A DNA stretch of 64,000 nt from Bordetella genomosp. 2 (GCF_002261345.1 NZ_NEVT01000006.1:1054001-1118000), one strand, 5' to 3'. Positions 1 through 9,085 are shown, counted from the stretch's first letter. Numbers and translations are program-made. The notes: generated from the sequence alone by a model not told the origin.

Positions 1-290
1 TTGTTGACCAGCGCCAGTTCGATCAGCTTCTGCAGGCGCGGATCGCGGAAGAACTCGCGCCAGCCGATATCGGCCGCCGGCACCGCAGCCGCCGGCGCCA
101 CCGCGGCGGCAGGCTGTTCGGACAGCGAGGCCGGCGTGTCGTAGGCGCCGTACTGGACCTTCGGCTGGGCCGGCCAGTCGGCCGACACCGGCGCCTCGGG
201 ACGGTGGTAGTCCGGCGCCAGCGAGCAACCGGCCAGGGCCGTGGCCACGCACAGCGACAGCGCGGTTCGTTTGTACATCAGGGCGGTCAT
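1..290 (-). CDS. Outer-membrane efflux channel lipoprotein (OprM/NodT family), N-terminal part
   Basis: Only the first 96 or so residues are in the window; the gene runs off the left edge. Reading on the minus strand from the ATG at 290, the protein begins MTALMYKR, then a hydrophobic stretch ending in a lipobox L-A-G-C with Cys22 followed by Ser, which predicts an acylated outer-membrane lipoprotein. The next segment (SLAPDYHRPEAP) is the usual start of OprM/NodT-type channel proteins. The start codon overlaps the stop of the upstream RND pump gene by four bases (ATGA), so it is the third gene of the efflux operon and should supply the outer-membrane duct. Family assignment is firm; substrate is unknown. 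Confidence 0.85.
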   Translation of the reverse strand, partial: MTALMYKRTALSLCVATALAGCSLAPDYHRPEAPVSADWPAQPKVQYGAYDTPASLSEQPAAAVAPAAAVPAADIGWREFFRDPRLQKLIELALVN

Positions 291-3200
291 TCCTTGCCCT
301 CCTGCCCAGGGGCGGATTGATCGGAAGCCTTGCCGGAGCCGTCGGCGGCATCGTCGGAGGCCGATTCGCGGGCGCGCTTGGCGGCCTGTTCGGCCTCGAA
401 CTGCTTCAGCTCGTTGCCGAGCAGGCGCGGCTTGGTCTTGAAGAGGCTCAGCACCACGACGAAGAAGGTCGGCACGAAGATGACCGCGAACGGCGTGGCC
501 GCCAACATGCCGCCCAGCACCCCGATACCGACGGCGCGCTGGCTGGCGGCGCCGGCGCCCGTGGCGATGGCCAGCGGGATGACGCCCAGGATGAAGGCCA
601 GCGAGGTCATCAGGATGGGACGGAAGCGCAGGCGCGCCGCCTCGACGGTGGCCTCGTACAGCCCCATGCCGCGCGCGTACTGGTCCTTGGCGAACTCGAC
701 GATCAGGATGGCGTTCTTGGCCGCCAGGCCGATCACGGTCACCATACCCACCTGGAAGTACACGTCGTTGGACATGCCCAGCACGGACACCAGCGCGACC
801 GCGCCCAGCATGCCCAGCGGCACCACCAGCATCACCGACAGCGGGATGGCCCAGCTTTCATACAGCGCGGCCAGCACCAGGAACACGACCAGCAGCGACA
901 GGCCCATCAGGATGGGCGCCTGGTTGCCCGCCTGACGTTCCTGGTAGGACAGGCCGTTCCATTCGTAGCCGAAGCCGGCCGGCAACTGCCCGACCAGGCG
1001 CTCCATCTCGGCCATGGCCTCGCCGGTACTGTAGCCGGGCGCGGCGTCGCCGCCGATCCGCATGGACTCGTAGCTGTTGTAGCGCACGACCTGCACCGGG
1101 CCTTCCGTCCATTTGGCCGTCACGAAGCTCGACAGGGGCACCATGCCGCCTTCGTTGTTGCGGACGTTCATCTTGAGGATGTCGTCGACCTGCATGCGAT
1201 GGCGGGCCTCGGCCTGCACCCAGATGTTCTGCATGCGGCCCATGTTCGGGAACTTGTCGATGTAGGCCGAACCGAGCGCCGTGGAGATCAGCGTGGCGGC
1301 CGCGTCGAAGTCCACGCTCAGGGCGGCGGCCTTGTCGCGATCGATGGTCAGGTTCAGCTGCGGCCCGGCTCCCAGGCCGGTGATGCGCACCTGCGACAGC
1401 ACCGGGCTCTTCATGGCTTCGCCCATCAGCTGGGCGGTGGCCTGCGCGAGCGCCTCGGTGCCCGCGTTGGCGCGGTCCTGCAGCCGGAAGTCGAAGCCGC
1501 TGGCATTGCCCAGCGAGGAAATCGCGGGCGGCACCAGCGTGAACACCTGGGCGTCATGGATGCCCATCAGCTGCTTCTGGAAGGCCGCGAAGGCGATCGC
1601 GCCGGCCGAGTCGCCAGGCCCCTTGCGTTCGGAGAAGTCCTTCAGCGTGGAGAAGGCGATGGCGGCGTTCAGGCCGTTGCCGTTGAAGCTGAAGCCCTGC
1701 ACCGTGATGATGTTCTCGACCTGCGGCAGCCCCATGAAGTACTGCTCGACCTGCTCGATCACGTCGATGGTCCGGTTGGCGCTCGCGCCGGCCGGCAGCT
1801 CGATGTTGCTGACCACGTAGCCCTGGTCTTCCTCGGGCAGGAACGACGAGGGCAGGCGGAAATACAGCCAGCCCAGCAGCACCACCAGCAGCAGGAAGAA
1901 CAGCATCATGCGCCCGCCCTTGTGCAGGATGCGCGAGACCCAGTTCTGGTAGCCGTGCGTGGTGGCGTCGAACTTGCGGTTGAACCAGCCGAAGAAGCCT
2001 TTCTTGTCGACGTGGTGGCCCTTGGGGATGGGCTTGAGAATGGTCGCGCACAGCGCCGGCGTGAAGGTCAGCGCCAGGAAGGCCGAGAAGAAGATCGACA
2101 CGGCCATGGCCACCGAGAACTGGCGATAGATGACGCCCACCGAGCCGCTCATGAAGGCCAGCGGCAGGAACACCGTGACCAGCACCAGCGTGATGCCGAC
2201 GATGGCGCCGCTGATCTGCGGCATGGCCTTCTTGGTGGCCTCCTTGGGCGGCAGGCCTTCGGTCGCCATGATGCGCTCGACGTTCTCGACCACCACGATG
2301 GCGTCGTCCACCAGGATGCCGATGGCCAGCACCATGGCGAACATGGTCAGCACGTTGATGGAGAAGCCCAGCGCCAGCATCACCGCGAACGCGCCCAGCA
2401 TGGCCACCGGCACCACCAGGGCCGGGATGAGGGTGTAGCGGACGTTCTGCAGGAACAGGAACATCACCAGGAACACCAGCACCATGGCCTCGGCCAGCGT
2501 GTGCAGCACCTGCTCGATCGACACCTTCACGTACGGCGCCGTGTCGTACGGGATGTCGTACGTGATGTTGCCGGGGAAATACCGCGACAGCGATTCCATC
2601 TCGGCCCGCACGCCCTCGGCGGTGGCCAGCGCGTTGGCGTCGGGCGACAGCACGATGGCGAACGCGGCCGTGGGCTTGCCGTTCAGGCGCGCGCCGAACT
2701 GGTAGTTGTCCGCGCCCACCTCGATGCGCGCCACGTCGCGCAGCCGCACCGACGAGCCGTCGGTGTTGGCGCGCAGCACGATGTTGCCGAACGCCTCGAC
2801 CGTGGAAAGCTGGCCGTTGACGATGACCGTGGCGGTGGAGCGCTGGCTGTCCGGGTTGGGCGGCGCGCCCATGCTGCCGGCCGAGATCAGCACGTTCTGC
2901 CGGCTGATGGCGGCGTTCACGTCGCTGGCGCTGAGGTTGTAGCCCACCAGCTTGTCCGGGTCGATCCAGATGCGCATGGCGCGCGGCGCCGCGAACAGCT
3001 GGAACTGCCCCACCCCCGGCACGCGCGAGACCGGGTTCTTGATATTGCGCGTGATGTAGTCGGCCAGCGCGGTCTGGTCGAGCGAGCCGTCGGTGGACGA
3101 CAGGGTGACGATCAGCAGGAAGCCGGCGCTGGTCTGCTCGTACTGGATGCCCTGCTGCGTCACGGCGCCGGGCAACTGCGCCGACACGTTGGAGACGCGG

Positions 3201-3526
3201 TTCTGCACGTCCACCTGGGCCAGGCCCGGGTCGGTGCCCGGGGCGAAGGTGGCGGTGATCTGGGCCTGGCCGTACGAGTCACTGACGGACTCGTAGTACA
3301 GCAGGCCCTTGGCGCCGTTGAGCTCGTCCTCGATGATACTGGTGACCGACTCGGCCACTTCCTTGGCCGACGCGCCGGGATAGGTCGCGGTGATGGTGAT
3401 CGCCGGCGGGGCCACGTCCGGGTACTGCGCCACCGGCATGTTGGGGATGGCCAACAGCCCGGCCAGCAGGATGAACAGGGAGACTACCCAGGCGAAAATC
3501 GGTCGATCGATAAAGAATTGCGGCAT
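287..3526 (-). CDS. acrB: RND multidrug efflux pump, inner-membrane transporter (AcrB/MexB type)
   Basis: The 1079-residue product has the length and start (MPQFFIDRPIFAWVV) typical of hydrophobe/amphiphile efflux RND pumps of the HAE-1 class. The proton-relay residues are visible: the Asp pair in the fourth membrane helix (GILVDDAIVVVENVERI) and the Lys in the tenth (GLAAKNAILIVEFAKD). These proteins form trimers that export drugs, detergents and bile salts using the proton gradient. The last 40 or so residues are polar and rich in Asp, Ser and Gly, a cytoplasmic tail of no assigned role. The gene follows the adaptor gene by 61 bases and overlaps the channel gene by four, so the three form a complete tripartite operon. 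Substrate range cannot be read from sequence. Confidence 0.93.
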   Translation of the reverse strand: MPQFFIDRPIFAWVVSLFILLAGLLAIPNMPVAQYPDVAPPAITITATYPGASAKEVAESVTSIIEDELNGAKGLLYYESVSDSYGQAQITATFAPGTDPGLAQVDVQNRVSNVSAQLPGAVTQQGIQYEQTSAGFLLIVTLSSTDGSLDQTALADYITRNIKNPVSRVPGVGQFQLFAAPRAMRIWIDPDKLVGYNLSASDVNAAISRQNVLISAGSMGAPPNPDSQRSTATVIVNGQLSTVEAFGNIVLRANTDGSSVRLRDVARIEVGADNYQFGARLNGKPTAAFAIVLSPDANALATAEGVRAEMESLSRYFPGNITYDIPYDTAPYVKVSIEQVLHTLAEAMVLVFLVMFLFLQNVRYTLIPALVVPVAMLGAFAVMLALGFSINVLTMFAMVLAIGILVDDAIVVVENVERIMATEGLPPKEATKKAMPQISGAIVGITLVLVTVFLPLAFMSGSVGVIYRQFSVAMAVSIFFSAFLALTFTPALCATILKPIPKGHHVDKKGFFGWFNRKFDATTHGYQNWVSRILHKGGRMMLFFLLLVVLLGWLYFRLPSSFLPEEDQGYVVSNIELPAGASANRTIDVIEQVEQYFMGLPQVENIITVQGFSFNGNGLNAAIAFSTLKDFSERKGPGDSAGAIAFAAFQKQLMGIHDAQVFTLVPPAISSLGNASGFDFRLQDRANAGTEALAQATAQLMGEAMKSPVLSQVRITGLGAGPQLNLTIDRDKAAALSVDFDAAATLISTALGSAYIDKFPNMGRMQNIWVQAEARHRMQVDDILKMNVRNNEGGMVPLSSFVTAKWTEGPVQVVRYNSYESMRIGGDAAPGYSTGEAMAEMERLVGQLPAGFGYEWNGLSYQERQAGNQAPILMGLSLLVVFLVLAALYESWAIPLSVMLVVPLGMLGAVALVSVLGMSNDVYFQVGMVTVIGLAAKNAILIVEFAKDQYARGMGLYEATVEAARLRFRPILMTSLAFILGVIPLAIATGAGAASQRAVGIGVLGGMLAATPFAVIFVPTFFVVVLSLFKTKPRLLGNELKQFEAEQAAKRARESASDDAADGSGKASDQSAPGQEGKE

Positions 3527-3587
3527 GTGGGCTGACTCTGAAAGTGCTCACGAAAACAGGCACGCGGCGCTGCGCGCCGCGTGCCGT

Positions 3588-4829
3588 TCAGGATTTCTGC
3601 CCCGCGGCCGGCTGCTGAGGCGCCGCCCCTTCGCCTGGGGGCTTGCCTGCGTCGGGGGGTTGGCCGCCGGCCGGCGGCGCGGCCTTGCCCGCCGCGCCGG
3701 GGTTCCATGGCGAAGCCTGCACCGGCGCGCCGGGCCGGATCTTCTGGAAGCCCTCGACCACGACCACATCGCCGGCCTTGAGGCCGCTGGTGATGAGCCA
3801 CTGGTTGTCGATGACCGCGCCGGTCGTGACGGCAACCTGCTCGATCTTGTTGTCCTTGACCAGCATCAGGCTCTGCATGCCGTCGGCGGTACGCTGCAGC
3901 GCCTGCTGGGGCACCAGCAGGGCCTGCTTGTTGATGCCTTCGTCCACCCGCACGCGCACGTACATGCCCGGCAGCAGGATGTGGTCGGGGTTGGGCACCT
4001 CGGCGCGCAGGTTGACCTGGCCCGTGGTGGGATCGACCGTGATGCCGGTGAACAGCAGCTTGCCGTCATGCGGGTAGACCGAGCCGTCCTCGAGCAGCAC
4101 GCTGACCTTGGCGGCATCCGGCCCCACGCGCTCCATCTGGCCGCTGGCGAAAGCCTGGCGCAGCTTGGCCAGGTCGCCGGTGCTTTGCGTGAAATCGACG
4201 TAGACCGGGTCGAGCTGCTGCACCAGCGCCATCTGCGTGGCCGAGGCGGCCTCGACCAGCGCGCCCTCGGTGACCAGCGGCTTGCCGATGCGCCCGTCGA
4301 TGGGCGACGTGACGTCGGTATAGCCCAGGTTGATCGAGGCGTTGTCCAGGTTGGCCTTGGCCGCCGCCACGGCAGCCTCGGCCTGCCGGTAGCCCGCCAC
4401 CGCGTTGTCGTATTCCTGCTTGCTCACCGCGTTGGCCTTGACCAGCGGCGCGTAGCGATCGGCCAGGGCCTTGGCGCTGTACAGGTCGGCCTGGGCCTGC
4501 TTGAGCTGGGCCGCGGCCTGATCGCGCGCGGCCTTGTAAGGCGCCGGATCGATCTTGAACAGCAGCTGGCCGTCCTTGACGTCGCCGCCCTGCTCGAATT
4601 CGATCTTCTGGACGATGCCGGTAACCCGCGCGCGGATCTGCGCGTCGCGCACGGCGTCGACGCGGCCGGGCAGTTCGGAAATGATCGACGCGGGCTTGGG
4701 CTCAACGGTAACGACGCTGACTTGCGGCATGCCGGGATTCATCTGCGGTTGTTCTTTGCAACCTGCCAGGACCAGGACGGCGAGCGCGACGGCGCCGAAT
4801 CCCGAGACACGATGAGGCGAAAAACGCAT
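3588..4829 (-). CDS. acrA: RND efflux periplasmic adaptor lipoprotein (AcrA/MexA type)
   Basis: The 413-residue membrane fusion protein links the inner-membrane pump to the outer-membrane channel. I chose the ATG at 4829 because GAGGA lies just upstream and the following sequence is a signal peptide ending L-V-L-A-G-C (Cys24, lipidated). A longer reading would start at 4874 but has no such support. The biotinyl-lipoyl-like halves flank a long alpha-helical hairpin region (roughly residues 95-165, rich in Ala, Gln, Lys and Leu), followed by beta-barrel and membrane-proximal domains. The C-terminal 45 residues are rich in Pro and Gly and look disordered. It is the promoter-proximal gene of the efflux operon. 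Confidence 0.92.
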   Translation of the reverse strand: MRFSPHRVSGFGAVALAVLVLAGCKEQPQMNPGMPQVSVVTVEPKPASIISELPGRVDAVRDAQIRARVTGIVQKIEFEQGGDVKDGQLLFKIDPAPYKAARDQAAAQLKQAQADLYSAKALADRYAPLVKANAVSKQEYDNAVAGYRQAEAAVAAAKANLDNASINLGYTDVTSPIDGRIGKPLVTEGALVEAASATQMALVQQLDPVYVDFTQSTGDLAKLRQAFASGQMERVGPDAAKVSVLLEDGSVYPHDGKLLFTGITVDPTTGQVNLRAEVPNPDHILLPGMYVRVRVDEGINKQALLVPQQALQRTADGMQSLMLVKDNKIEQVAVTTGAVIDNQWLITSGLKAGDVVVVEGFQKIRPGAPVQASPWNPGAAGKAAPPAGGQPPDAGKPPGEGAAPQQPAAGQKS

Positions 4830-4913
4830 GAAGTCCTCACGGAGTAGAACCGCGCCGCGAGAGTCCGCGCACACGGGGCCGAACGCGCCGGATAGGCGTT
4901 CGGGAAGCCCGTT

Positions 4914-4978
4914 ACTGTACCGTATTTTTGTCTTAAAACGACAGCTTTTCGCGCATACTTACTGTATTGCGCACTGTA
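4914..4978. promoter_or_regulatory. AT-rich control region upstream of the efflux operon with three ACTGTA repeats
   Basis: The 157-base gap between the adaptor gene and the small OmpR-type gene contains an AT-rich stretch in otherwise GC-rich DNA. The hexamer ACTGTA occurs at 4914-4919, 4961-4966 and 4973-4978; the last two are in the same orientation, 12 bases apart, as ACTGTATT-N4-ACTGTATT. Tandem direct repeats roughly one helical turn apart are the usual target form of OmpR/PhoB winged-helix regulators. Regulation by the neighbouring gene product is an inference. Confidence 0.45.
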
Positions 4979-4986
4979 TTCCTGCC

Positions 4987-5367
4987 TTACGACGAGCTCG
5001 ACTCGGCCACCAGGTTGCCAAGGAATACGTACCCCATGCCGTGGACGGTGTGCAGCGGCAGCCGGGCGCCGGCGGCGCGCACCTTCTTGCGCAGGCGGCT
5101 GATCGAGACATTGATGGTGCGCAGGCTGGCCTGCGGCACCGCCTGCATCAGGGCCTGGCGGGTGAGCTCGCGCTGCGGGTTGGCCAGCAGGCAGAGGAAG
5201 CAGGCGCGTTCGGTGCTGGTGAGGCTGACGCGCTGGCCCGACGGCGTGACCAGCACCCAGCCCTGGTACAGCAGGCTCCACCAGCCATCACTGCCGCTGC
5301 GATGCGCGAACACCACGCGGGCAAGGGAATGATCGGAGGCGGGAGCGGGAGGCGGGGAAACGACCAT
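4987..5367 (-). CDS. Small winged-helix DNA-binding protein (OmpR/PhoB-type effector domain without receiver)
   Basis: The 126-residue protein consists almost entirely of one OmpR/PhoB-type DNA-binding domain. Residues about 30-60 match the N-terminal beta sheet and first helix (VSLTSTERACFLCLLANPQ), followed by a recognition helix region (LRTINVSISRLRKKV) and the C-terminal wing (HTVHGMGYVFLG), where the GxGY signature is clear. There is no receiver domain and no room for one, since upstream of the start lies only intergenic DNA. It lies upstream of the efflux operon in the same direction, so it may control that operon. It could also be the remnant of a larger response regulator. Family assignment is good; role is inferred. 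Confidence 0.75.
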   Translation of the reverse strand: MVVSPPPAPASDHSLARVVFAHRSGSDGWWSLLYQGWVLVTPSGQRVSLTSTERACFLCLLANPQRELTRQALMQAVPQASLRTINVSISRLRKKVRAAGARLPLHTVHGMGYVFLGNLVAESSSS

Positions 5368-5548
5368 GGTGGCATCAGGGGAATGACAGCGCGTTGCTGC
5401 GGCGCGACAGTGCGCCTACAGGACGGCACACCGGGTTGCCCGTCCATACGAAAGATTACCCGCGGGGCATCGGCCCGTCGCACGGACGGGTACAAAATAG
5501 GACTGTTCCGATACGCGGCGCCGCGACCGGCCGCCGGGGTGCCGCGCT

Positions 5549-6733
5549 TCAGCCGTGCGCGGGCCGGTGGACGTCGTGCGCGACGAAGCTCTGGTCGGCC
5601 GGCGGCCGTTCGAGCACGCGCGGGTCGGACAGGGTGCGCTGGATGTCGGACAGCCCGCTGTGCCAGTGCTCGCGCATGGCTTCGGTGCCGAACTCGTAGT
5701 CTTTCGAGTTGCGCTCGTAGTGCTTGGCCTCGTAGACGAGGTTGATCACGTTGACCGCCGGCGTGCAGGCCTGCTCGCGGATGTCGGCCAGCGCGGCGCT
5801 GTTGCGTTCGTGTTCGGGCAGGCGCTCGAGCAGGCGCTGCAGGCTGCGGCGCAGCTTGAGCACCCGCTGGAAATTGTTGGTCACCGTGCGGGTGCGGCTG
5901 GAATACTGGATGTCTTTCTGGCGCTCGGCCACTTCTTCGAGGTTGGTGGGCAGCGGCCCGCGCGCCGGCCAGAGGTCGACCTGGAAAGCCAGCGTGTCGG
6001 CCATGGGATGGACCGACAGCACGTGCGCCAGCGGCGTGTTCGAGACCACGCCGCCGTCCCAGTAGTAGTCGCCATCGATCTCCACGGCCGGAAAGCCCGG
6101 CGGCAGGGCCCCCGAGGCCATGATGTGCTCGACCCGCAGTTCGGTGCGCGTGCTGTCGAAATAGGCGAAGTTGCCGGTGCGCACGTTGACCGCCCCGAAG
6201 CTGGCGCGCACCCCGCCCTTGTTGAGGAGATCGAAATCGACGTAGCGGCGCAGGGTATCGGCCAGCGGCGTCGTGTCGTAGAAGCTGGTGGCGGCCGGCC
6301 CGCCTCCGTGCAGCCAGTATGGCGGCGGATAGCGCGGCTTGAAGAAGCCCGGCTGGCCCGACATGAGCGCATGGAAGGCGGCGAGCTGGCCATTCATGGC
6401 CGGCGAGCCGAAGCCGAACGGGATGCCCTGGAACATGCCGGCCAGCGCATCGCCCCAGGGCAGCGCCGAAAACCCGGTGGGCCGGCAGATGCTTTCCCAG
6501 AAGCCGCGCAGGCGCTCGACCCGTTCGTCGGGCGGCGAGCCGGCGATGATGGCGGCGTTGATGGCGCCGATGGAGATGCCGGCGAGCCAGTTGGGGCGGA
6601 TGCCGGCCTCGTGCAGCCCCTGGTAGACCCCCGCCTGGTACGAACCCAGCGCCCCGCCGCCCTGCAGCACCAGCGCCACGGTATCGTAGGCCGGCGCCGC
6701 CGGGCGGCGCCGGGAGGTGGCCTTGCCGGTCAT
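5549..6733 (-). CDS. Patatin-like phospholipase (DUF3734-type C-terminus)
   Basis: The 394-residue protein shows all elements of a patatin Ser-Asp hydrolase. There is a glycine-rich oxyanion loop (LQGGGALG, residues 23-30), the nucleophile elbow G-I-S-I-G with Ser54, and the catalytic D-G-G with Asp226. Patatins release fatty acids from phospholipids or other acyl esters. The C-terminal third (around residues 270-360, with RQKDIQYSSRTRT) matches the extension found in many proteobacterial members. There is no signal peptide, so it is probably cytoplasmic or peripheral to the inner membrane. Its start overlaps the stop of the lipoprotein gene upstream by four bases, so the two are translationally coupled. 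Confidence 0.88.
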   Translation of the reverse strand: MTGKATSRRRPAAPAYDTVALVLQGGGALGSYQAGVYQGLHEAGIRPNWLAGISIGAINAAIIAGSPPDERVERLRGFWESICRPTGFSALPWGDALAGMFQGIPFGFGSPAMNGQLAAFHALMSGQPGFFKPRYPPPYWLHGGGPAATSFYDTTPLADTLRRYVDFDLLNKGGVRASFGAVNVRTGNFAYFDSTRTELRVEHIMASGALPPGFPAVEIDGDYYWDGGVVSNTPLAHVLSVHPMADTLAFQVDLWPARGPLPTNLEEVAERQKDIQYSSRTRTVTNNFQRVLKLRRSLQRLLERLPEHERNSAALADIREQACTPAVNVINLVYEAKHYERNSKDYEFGTEAMREHWHSGLSDIQRTLSDPRVLERPPADQSFVAHDVHRPAHG

Positions 6734-7317
6734 TTGGCCGGCAAGGGCTGCTGCGGCGCGGCGCTGCCGGCGCGGAACGGATAGCGGGCGAACACCTGCG
6801 CCACGCTGGCGTCGACGTTCTGCGCGGACGAGGCCTGGGTCGGGTCGTCGATGACGCCCACGCTCACGCCTTCCCAGACGAGCTGCTTGCGCCGGGCATC
6901 GACCAGGTCGATGTTGAGGGTGCCCTCGGTGTACTGGTAGACGTCGCTGCCCCAGCCGTAGCCGGGCCAGCCGCCGTAGAAGCCGGCCCGGTAGCCGTAG
7001 TACGGGCCGGGCGGCGCCGGCGTGACTTCGGTCTTCTGCTGCAATTTGGCGTTGAAATTGACCAGCAGGTCGGGCGACTGTTCCGCGTAGGTGTAGCCGC
7101 GCATTTCCATCTGCGCGCGGGTGGCGGACTTCAGGCGTTCGGTGAGCAGCGTGCTGTAGCCGGCCTTGTCGGTGCCCAGCGGCGACATGAAGCCAAAACT
7201 GCGGTAGCGACCGAAGTCGGCGCCGTGGTCGTAGTCGCTGCGCACGGTGGGACCGGAGGCGCAGGCCGACAGCAGGCCGGCGACGGCCAGGGCGGGAAAT
7301 AACGCGGTGCTTTTCAT
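6730..7317 (-). CDS. DUF4136 lipoprotein
   Basis: A 195-residue exported protein. The first 19 residues form a lipoprotein signal with the lipobox L-S-A-C (Cys19). The mature part has the DUF4136 pattern: an N-terminal strand with SDYDHGADFGRYRSFGF, a central region ending NFNAKLQQ, a Tyr/Gly-rich loop (about residues 100-120) and a strand pair around DLVDARRKQLVWEG. The function of the family is not established; members are small cell-envelope lipoproteins. It is the first gene of a two-gene unit with the patatin-like phospholipase. Confidence 0.85.
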   Translation of the reverse strand: MKSTALFPALAVAGLLSACASGPTVRSDYDHGADFGRYRSFGFMSPLGTDKAGYSTLLTERLKSATRAQMEMRGYTYAEQSPDLLVNFNAKLQQKTEVTPAPPGPYYGYRAGFYGGWPGYGWGSDVYQYTEGTLNIDLVDARRKQLVWEGVSVGVIDDPTQASSAQNVDASVAQVFARYPFRAGSAAPQQPLPAK

Positions 7318-7453
7318 GGTGGTCTCCGCAGGATGGGGGCTGATCGCGCAGGCATCATGCCACGAAGGCTACGAACTTGCAATACGATCTCATTTGCATC
7401 TTGCAGGCCCGCGCCCGGCCGCTACACTATGCCCTGCTTTCCTTTCCGGCGCC

Positions 7454-8260
7454 ATGACCTATCCTCCCCTGGAACTCGACGGCTCGATCTGGCTGCGCGC
7501 GGGCGCCCAGACCTGGGGCGGCAAGAACCGCATCGACCTGCTGCTGCAGATCGACGCCACCGGCTCGATCAGCGCGGCGGCGCGCGCGGTGGGCATGAGC
7601 TACAAGGGCGCCTGGGACGCCATCGACACCATGAACAACCTGGCGGGCGAGCCGCTGGTGCTGCGCGCCACCGGCGGCAAGGGCGGCGGCGGCGCGCGGC
7701 TGACCGAGCGCGCCCGCAGGCTGGTGGCCACCTTCCAGGCGCTGGAAACCGAGCACCGGCGCGTCATGGCCCACCTGGCCCAGGCCGGCCTGGACGCCGC
7801 CGGCGATCTGAACCTGATGAGACGCATCATGCTCAAGACCAGCGCCCGCAACAAGCTGCTGGGCACCGTCAGCGCCATCCGCCCCGGCGCGGTCAACGAT
7901 GAAATCGCGCTGCGCATTGCCGGCGGCCACGAAATCGTCGCGACCATCACCCACGAAAGCACCGCCGAACTGGCGCTGGCGGTCGGCGCCGAGGTGATCG
8001 CGCTGATCAAGGCGCCGTCGGTGATGATCGCCCTGCCCGGCGACGGCCTGAAGCTGTCGGCCCGCAACCAGTTGCGCGCGACCGTCGCCGCCGTACGCCC
8101 GGGCGCGGTCAACAGCGAGGTCATCCTCGACCTGCCGGGCGGCGGCACCCTCGTTGCCATCATCACCCAGGACAGCGCCGAAACCTTGAAACTGGCGCCG
8201 GGCGCGGCGGCGCTGGCGGTGTTCAATGCCTCCAGCGTGATCCTGGGCGTGGTGGCCTGA
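7454..8260 (+). CDS. modE: Molybdate-responsive transcriptional regulator ModE
   Basis: The 268-residue protein has an N-terminal LysR-like helix-turn-helix (residues about 25-75: NRIDLLLQIDATGSISAAAR), then two tandem molybdate-binding Mop domains. The repeat is visible by eye: TSARNKLLGTVSAIRPGAV in the first and LSARNQLRATVAAVRPGAV in the second. This is the ModE architecture, a molybdate-loaded dimer that normally represses molybdate uptake and activates molybdoenzyme genes. I chose the ATG at 7454 because the helix-turn-helix begins about 25 residues later; the upstream in-frame sequence is not protein-like. No modABC or other molybdenum gene is adjacent. It converges on the ABC transporter operon to its right. 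Confidence 0.93.
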   Translation: MTYPPLELDGSIWLRAGAQTWGGKNRIDLLLQIDATGSISAAARAVGMSYKGAWDAIDTMNNLAGEPLVLRATGGKGGGGARLTERARRLVATFQALETEHRRVMAHLAQAGLDAAGDLNLMRRIMLKTSARNKLLGTVSAIRPGAVNDEIALRIAGGHEIVATITHESTAELALAVGAEVIALIKAPSVMIALPGDGLKLSARNQLRATVAAVRPGAVNSEVILDLPGGGTLVAIITQDSAETLKLAPGAAALAVFNASSVILGVVA

Positions 8261-8261
8261 A

Positions 8262-8286
8262 CCGGGCGCGCCGGGGCGGCGCCCGG
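8262..8286. terminator. Stem-loop between convergent modE and the ABC ATPase gene
   Basis: The arms CCGGGCGC (8262-8269) and GCGCCCGG (8279-8286) form an 8-bp perfect stem with a 9-base loop, in the 30 bases between two converging stop codons. There is no T run on either side, so intrinsic termination may be weak. Confidence 0.5.
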
Positions 8287-8290
8287 CCGG

Positions 8291-9085
8291 TCATCCCAGC
8301 AGCAAGGCGTCGTCGGACAATTTCTCGCCCCGCACGCGCTCGAACATGGCGAGCAGGTCCGGCACGTCCATGCCCTTGCGCTCGTCGCCGGACACGTCCA
8401 GCACCACCTGGCCCTGGTGCAGCATCACGGTGCGGTCGCCCACGTCGAGCGCCTGGCGCATGCTGTGCGTGACCATCATGGTGGTCAGCTTGCTTTCGGC
8501 CACGATGCGCGCGGTCAGCTGCAGGACGAAATCGGCGGTGCGCGGGTCCAGCGCCGCGGTGTGTTCGTCGAGCAGCAGGATGCGCGACGGCTGCAGCGCG
8601 GCCATCAACAGGCTGACCGCCTGCCGCTGGCCGCCGGACAGTAGGCCGATGCGGTCGGTCAGGCGGTTCTCGAGGCCCAGGCCCAGCGTGGCCAGGCGCT
8701 CGCGGAAGCCTTCCCGCATGGACGCCTTGACGGCGCGGCCGAAGCCGCGCCGCGTGCCGCGCAGCTGGGCCAGGGCCATGTTTTCCTCGATGGTGAGGTC
8801 TTCGCAGGTGCCGGCCATCGGGTCCTGGAAGACGCGCGCCACCCGGCCGGAGCGTTCCCAGACCGGCTTGCGGGTGACGTCGGCGCCGTCGATCTCGATA
8901 CGCCCCTCGTCAACCGGCAGGTCGCCCGAGACGGCATTGAGGAAGGTCGACTTGCCGGCCCCGTTGGAGCCGATGACGGTGACGAACTGGCCGCTGGGGA
9001 TCTCCAGCGACAGCCCGCGCAACGCCCGCGTCTCGATGGGCGTGCCGGCGTTGAAGGTGATTTTCAGGTCTTGTGCGCGCAGCAT
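8291..9085 (-). CDS. ABC transporter ATP-binding protein (TrpX-type importer, COG1101-like)
   Basis: A 264-residue nucleotide-binding subunit. It has a Walker A motif (GSNGAGKST, residues 39-47), a signature region LLSGGQRQAVSLLMA, Walker B with the catalytic Glu (ILLLDEHTAALD) and a switch His (MMVTHSMRQAL). The HTAALDP form of the D-loop and the SGGQRQA signature are typical of the ATPases that pair with COG4120-type permeases. The ATG at 9085 follows the permease stop by two bases, so the genes are cotranscribed. It energises import by the receptor and permease encoded upstream. Confidence 0.92.
   Translation of the reverse strand: MLRAQDLKITFNAGTPIETRALRGLSLEIPSGQFVTVIGSNGAGKSTFLNAVSGDLPVDEGRIEIDGADVTRKPVWERSGRVARVFQDPMAGTCEDLTIEENMALAQLRGTRRGFGRAVKASMREGFRERLATLGLGLENRLTDRIGLLSGGQRQAVSLLMAALQPSRILLLDEHTAALDPRTADFVLQLTARIVAESKLTTMMVTHSMRQALDVGDRTVMLHQGQVVLDVSGDERKGMDVPDLLAMFERVRGEKLSDDALLLG

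Noticed and set aside
317..3535. A 1072-codon open frame on the plus strand opposite the RND pump gene
   Set aside because: Its translation is His/Arg/Gln-rich with no family match. It is the mirror of the real gene in GC-rich DNA.
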